Assembly (NCBI GenBank): GCA_016202645.1
Contig: JACQOF010000007.1
Span: 1-14,063 of the forward strand
DNA: 14,063 bases
Direction of reading: 5' to 3'
DNA from: a bacterium
GTDB taxonomy: Bacteria; Lindowbacteria; 2-12-FULL-62-27
The position numbers were made by a program, and so were the translations under genes. Shown piece by piece: positions 13,201 through 14,063 of the stretch (position 1 is its first letter; each line of letters starts with the position of its first letter). Under the pieces are notes generated by a model. It was given only the letters and a program-made list of their open reading frames with translations, did not search any database and was not told where the DNA came from.

Positions 13201-14063
13201 GGCGGAGCGATCAGCGTCACCGTCACCCGCTCCGTGTCGATTTCGATCTGGAATGAATCGGAATTCTGGCCGACGTTGCCCAATTCGTCGATGGCCCGGA
13301 CCCGCCAGTAGTAGGTCGAATCCGCCAGGATGGCCGTCGTATCGCTCGTCCGGGATCCGTCCACTGTATCGACAAACGCCATCGCCGAGAACGTCGGACT
13401 CGCCGAAACTTCCAACACATACGAATCAATGCCGACGCTGTCGGACACCGCGTTCCACGCGAGTGTCGGCGTCGAATCCGGCGTCACGGTCTTGTCGGCC
13501 GGCGTGTCCAGAACCACACGCCCGACCCGCGTGTCCATCACGAATCCGCGCGCGGCGGAGTACGTCCCGGCGTTCCCCAGATGGTCGATCGCGCGGACGC
13601 GCACGTGGTAGCTGTCATTGTCCGCAAGGGCCGGGGTGTCGCTCGTGACCGCGCCGTCCAGCGTGTCCGCATACGCCAGCGCCGTGAACGCGGGCGTCCG
13701 CGAGACTTCAATCGCGTAGCTGTCGATCCCAACGCTGTCGGACACCGCCGTCCAGCCCACCACCACCCGCGATGACGTGGTTTCATGGCCGTCGGACGGG
13801 AACGCCAGGACTACCTGGCCCACGCGGGTGTCCGTCATGAATCCGCGCGCGGCGGAGTACGTCCCGGCGTTCCCCAGATGGTCGATCGCGCGGACGCGCA
13901 CGTGGTAGCTGTCATTGTCCGCAAGCACCGGGGTATCGCTCGTGGCCGCGCCGTCCAGCGTATCCGCATACGCCAGCGCCGTGAACGCGGGCGTCCGCGA
14001 GACTTCAACCGCGTAACTGTCGATCCCGACGCTGTCCGATACCGCCGTCCAGCTCACCACCAC
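10221..14063 (-). CDS. Giant Ig/FN3-like repeat surface protein, C-terminal part, with FlgD-like sorting module
   Basis: Only the last 1280 residues are in the window; the reading frame is open at the edge. It consists of eleven beta-sandwich repeats of about 92-102 residues (residues 1-1064, the first cut by the edge). Most share SDSVGIDSYxxEVS, DTVDG..TSDT, DTYYWRVRAID.LGN and a closing DT. After these comes a module (about 1065-1165) with FEETEINSGVFTATV, seen in many exported bacterial and archaeal surface proteins. The last 100 residues (from about 1180, SWPNPANPTLGQ, then WDGRNDAGQFVASGVYLYLV) are a FlgD-like/type IX-like C-terminal domain. There are no cysteines in the 1280 residues, which are rich in Asp, Ser and Thr, as expected for an extracellular, perhaps calcium-binding, stalk or adhesin. 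The exact role and the N-terminal head are unknown. The stop TAA at 10221 is followed by the long palindrome. Confidence 0.85.
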   Translation of the reverse strand: MVVSWTAVSDSVGIDSYAVEVSRTPAFTALAYADTLDGAATSDTPVLADNDSYHVRVRAIDHLGNAGTYSAARGFMTDTRVGQVVLAFPSDGHETTSSRVVVGWTAVSDSVGIDSYAIEVSRTPAFTALAYADTLDGAVTSDTPALADNDSYHVRVRAIDHLGNAGTYSAARGFVMDTRVGRVVLDTPADKTVTPDSTPTLAWNAVSDSVGIDSYVLEVSASPTFSAMAFVDTVDGSRTSDTTAILADSTYYWRVRAIDELGNVGQNSDSFQIEIDTERVTVTLIAPPNGFQTISETVSFQWSSNRADTFTWQLSRSAAFDSVLVAFADTSVETFVRIISGEDTFYWRVIARDTTGTFDTAASGFVIDRTPPAPVTAVAPADGHETRQAPVTVTWSAVTVVDTVGIDSYVVEVSRSAAFTTTVRVDTVDAAVTADTLFGLENDTYYWRVHAVDHLGNIGVSANTLRFTTDTQVDTVTLDTPLNGATLTNPSPTLNWRAMADSVGIANYALEVSGDSAFTSTVFADTVAGTGTSGAVGVALAADSYFWRVRAIDRVGNIGLNSASFEFRVDTGVSVTLVSPPSGHETTATSITFVWSTADDAETYTWQLSRSAAFTAISDSVVDTSATSVTKSLTAEDTYYWRVTGSDRIGNFDTRTGGFVIDTHAGQVSLASPADGHETTNAALSLQLTALSDSVGIDSYVFEVSKSAVFAATIFSDTVDGALTSDTATGLYNDTYYWRARAIDRLGNAGQVSASRGFLVDTAVETVALIAPSAGHETSNAKVVVTWAAVTADSVGIDSYALEVSRAAAFTSLVFADTVDAALTSDTITGLDNDTFYWRVRAVDFLGNAGLNSAARGFLIDTAAGQITLSAPADGSATRDTTPTFSWSINSDSVGIDSFVLEVSANSTFTNLKFVDTVDGAVTSDTALPFLAEDTYYWRVIAVDNLGNTAAPASAFRFIVDTTVPSRFNLESPVDGHDTTNLRPQFTWSAAQDSGSGIFGYRLELSRDTTFAVLAQTFDTVTGSLAAALTSTDLASDTYFWRVIAIDVAGNTTASDSIFQISIVPTIASIEWSQTEYKGLTVLAQVRLIDPLANVSVFLKDFAEVTILSDADPVGFSLMFEETEINSGVFTATVGFTGGNSDVSAKKIKVNPGSGVTAKRVQTDGKTVTASARWLPELGVAPTDVTKTRSWPNPANPTLGQPIIFQNLPADPTMTIEIYTLDMKKVRTLYNGNGITASSFGNAAQWDGRNDAGQFVASGVYLYLVRSQFGTVVRRITLIK
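10872..14063 (-). repeat. Array of eleven tandem coding repeats (about 297 bp each)
   Basis: From the window edge inward the units are 14063-13815 (partial), 13814-13518, 13517-13224, 13223-12948, 12947-12642, 12641-12345, 12344-12066, 12065-11769, 11768-11469, 11468-11169 and 11168-10872. Nine carry the VGIDSY-type strand or a variant of it. Units 4 and 7 are a shorter subtype with TWQLSRSAAF instead. Divergence grows toward the C-terminus. Confidence 0.85.
13518..14063 (-). repeat. Nearly identical pair of 297-bp tandem units
   Basis: The two repeats nearest the edge are offset by exactly 297 bp and match at 76 of 83 compared residues by my count, with long stretches of identical DNA. Both share SYHVRVRAID where the other units have YYWRVRAID or close variants. 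This marks a recent duplication, or gene conversion, at the growing end of the array. Confidence 0.8.

Overview
This is a GC-rich bacterial window, apart from one short AT-rich promoter island. It is densely coded: no gene-free stretch exceeds about 135 bp. It holds a compact nitrogen-assimilation locus, an MFS transporter on one side and the 3' part of a very large repetitive surface protein on the other. The surface protein ends in a FlgD-like/type IX-like C-terminal module. With a cysteine-free Ig-like repeat array and GS and PII proteins lacking the usual modified tyrosines, this points to a little-studied, probably uncultivated bacterial lineage, possibly FCB-like. I cannot name the phylum from the sequence.

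Layout: (1) 28-1449, minus, a 12-TM MFS permease. (2) 1450-1582, an AT-rich divergent promoter region with overlapping TATTGAA-type palindromes. (3) 1583-5261, plus, a tight four-gene run lrp/asnC-like regulator, glnA, amtB, glnK (gaps of 25 and 25 bp, then a 4-bp overlap), almost certainly one operon. (4) 5262-5372, a convergent intergenic region with a palindrome built from direct repeats. (5) 5373-10085, minus, a gltB-type glutamate synthase large subunit with an in-frame cluster of palindromes coding for a Pro/Ser/Ala linker. (6) 10086-10220, a long near-perfect palindrome of about 83 bp with 8-nt periodicity, and a possible gltB promoter. (7) 10221-14063, minus, the C-terminal 1280 residues of a giant surface protein with eleven Ig/FN3-like repeats of about 99 residues, open at the window edge.

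How the genes fit: AmtB takes up ammonium, GlnK gates AmtB according to nitrogen status, GlnA makes glutamine, and GltB returns glutamate, giving a GS-GOGAT cycle in one place. The PII protein lacks Tyr51 (uridylylation site) but keeps Arg47 (AmtB pore plug). The GS has Phe in place of the adenylylated Tyr. Together they suggest nitrogen control here does not use the GlnD/GlnE covalent cascade. An Lrp/AsnC-family protein heads the operon and is the obvious candidate regulator.

I see no CRISPR array, tRNA, rRNA, IS element or defence system. The most unusual non-coding items are the three palindromic structures (5311-5350, 8069-8135 inside gltB, 10136-10218) and the symmetrical operator-like region at 1492-1519.
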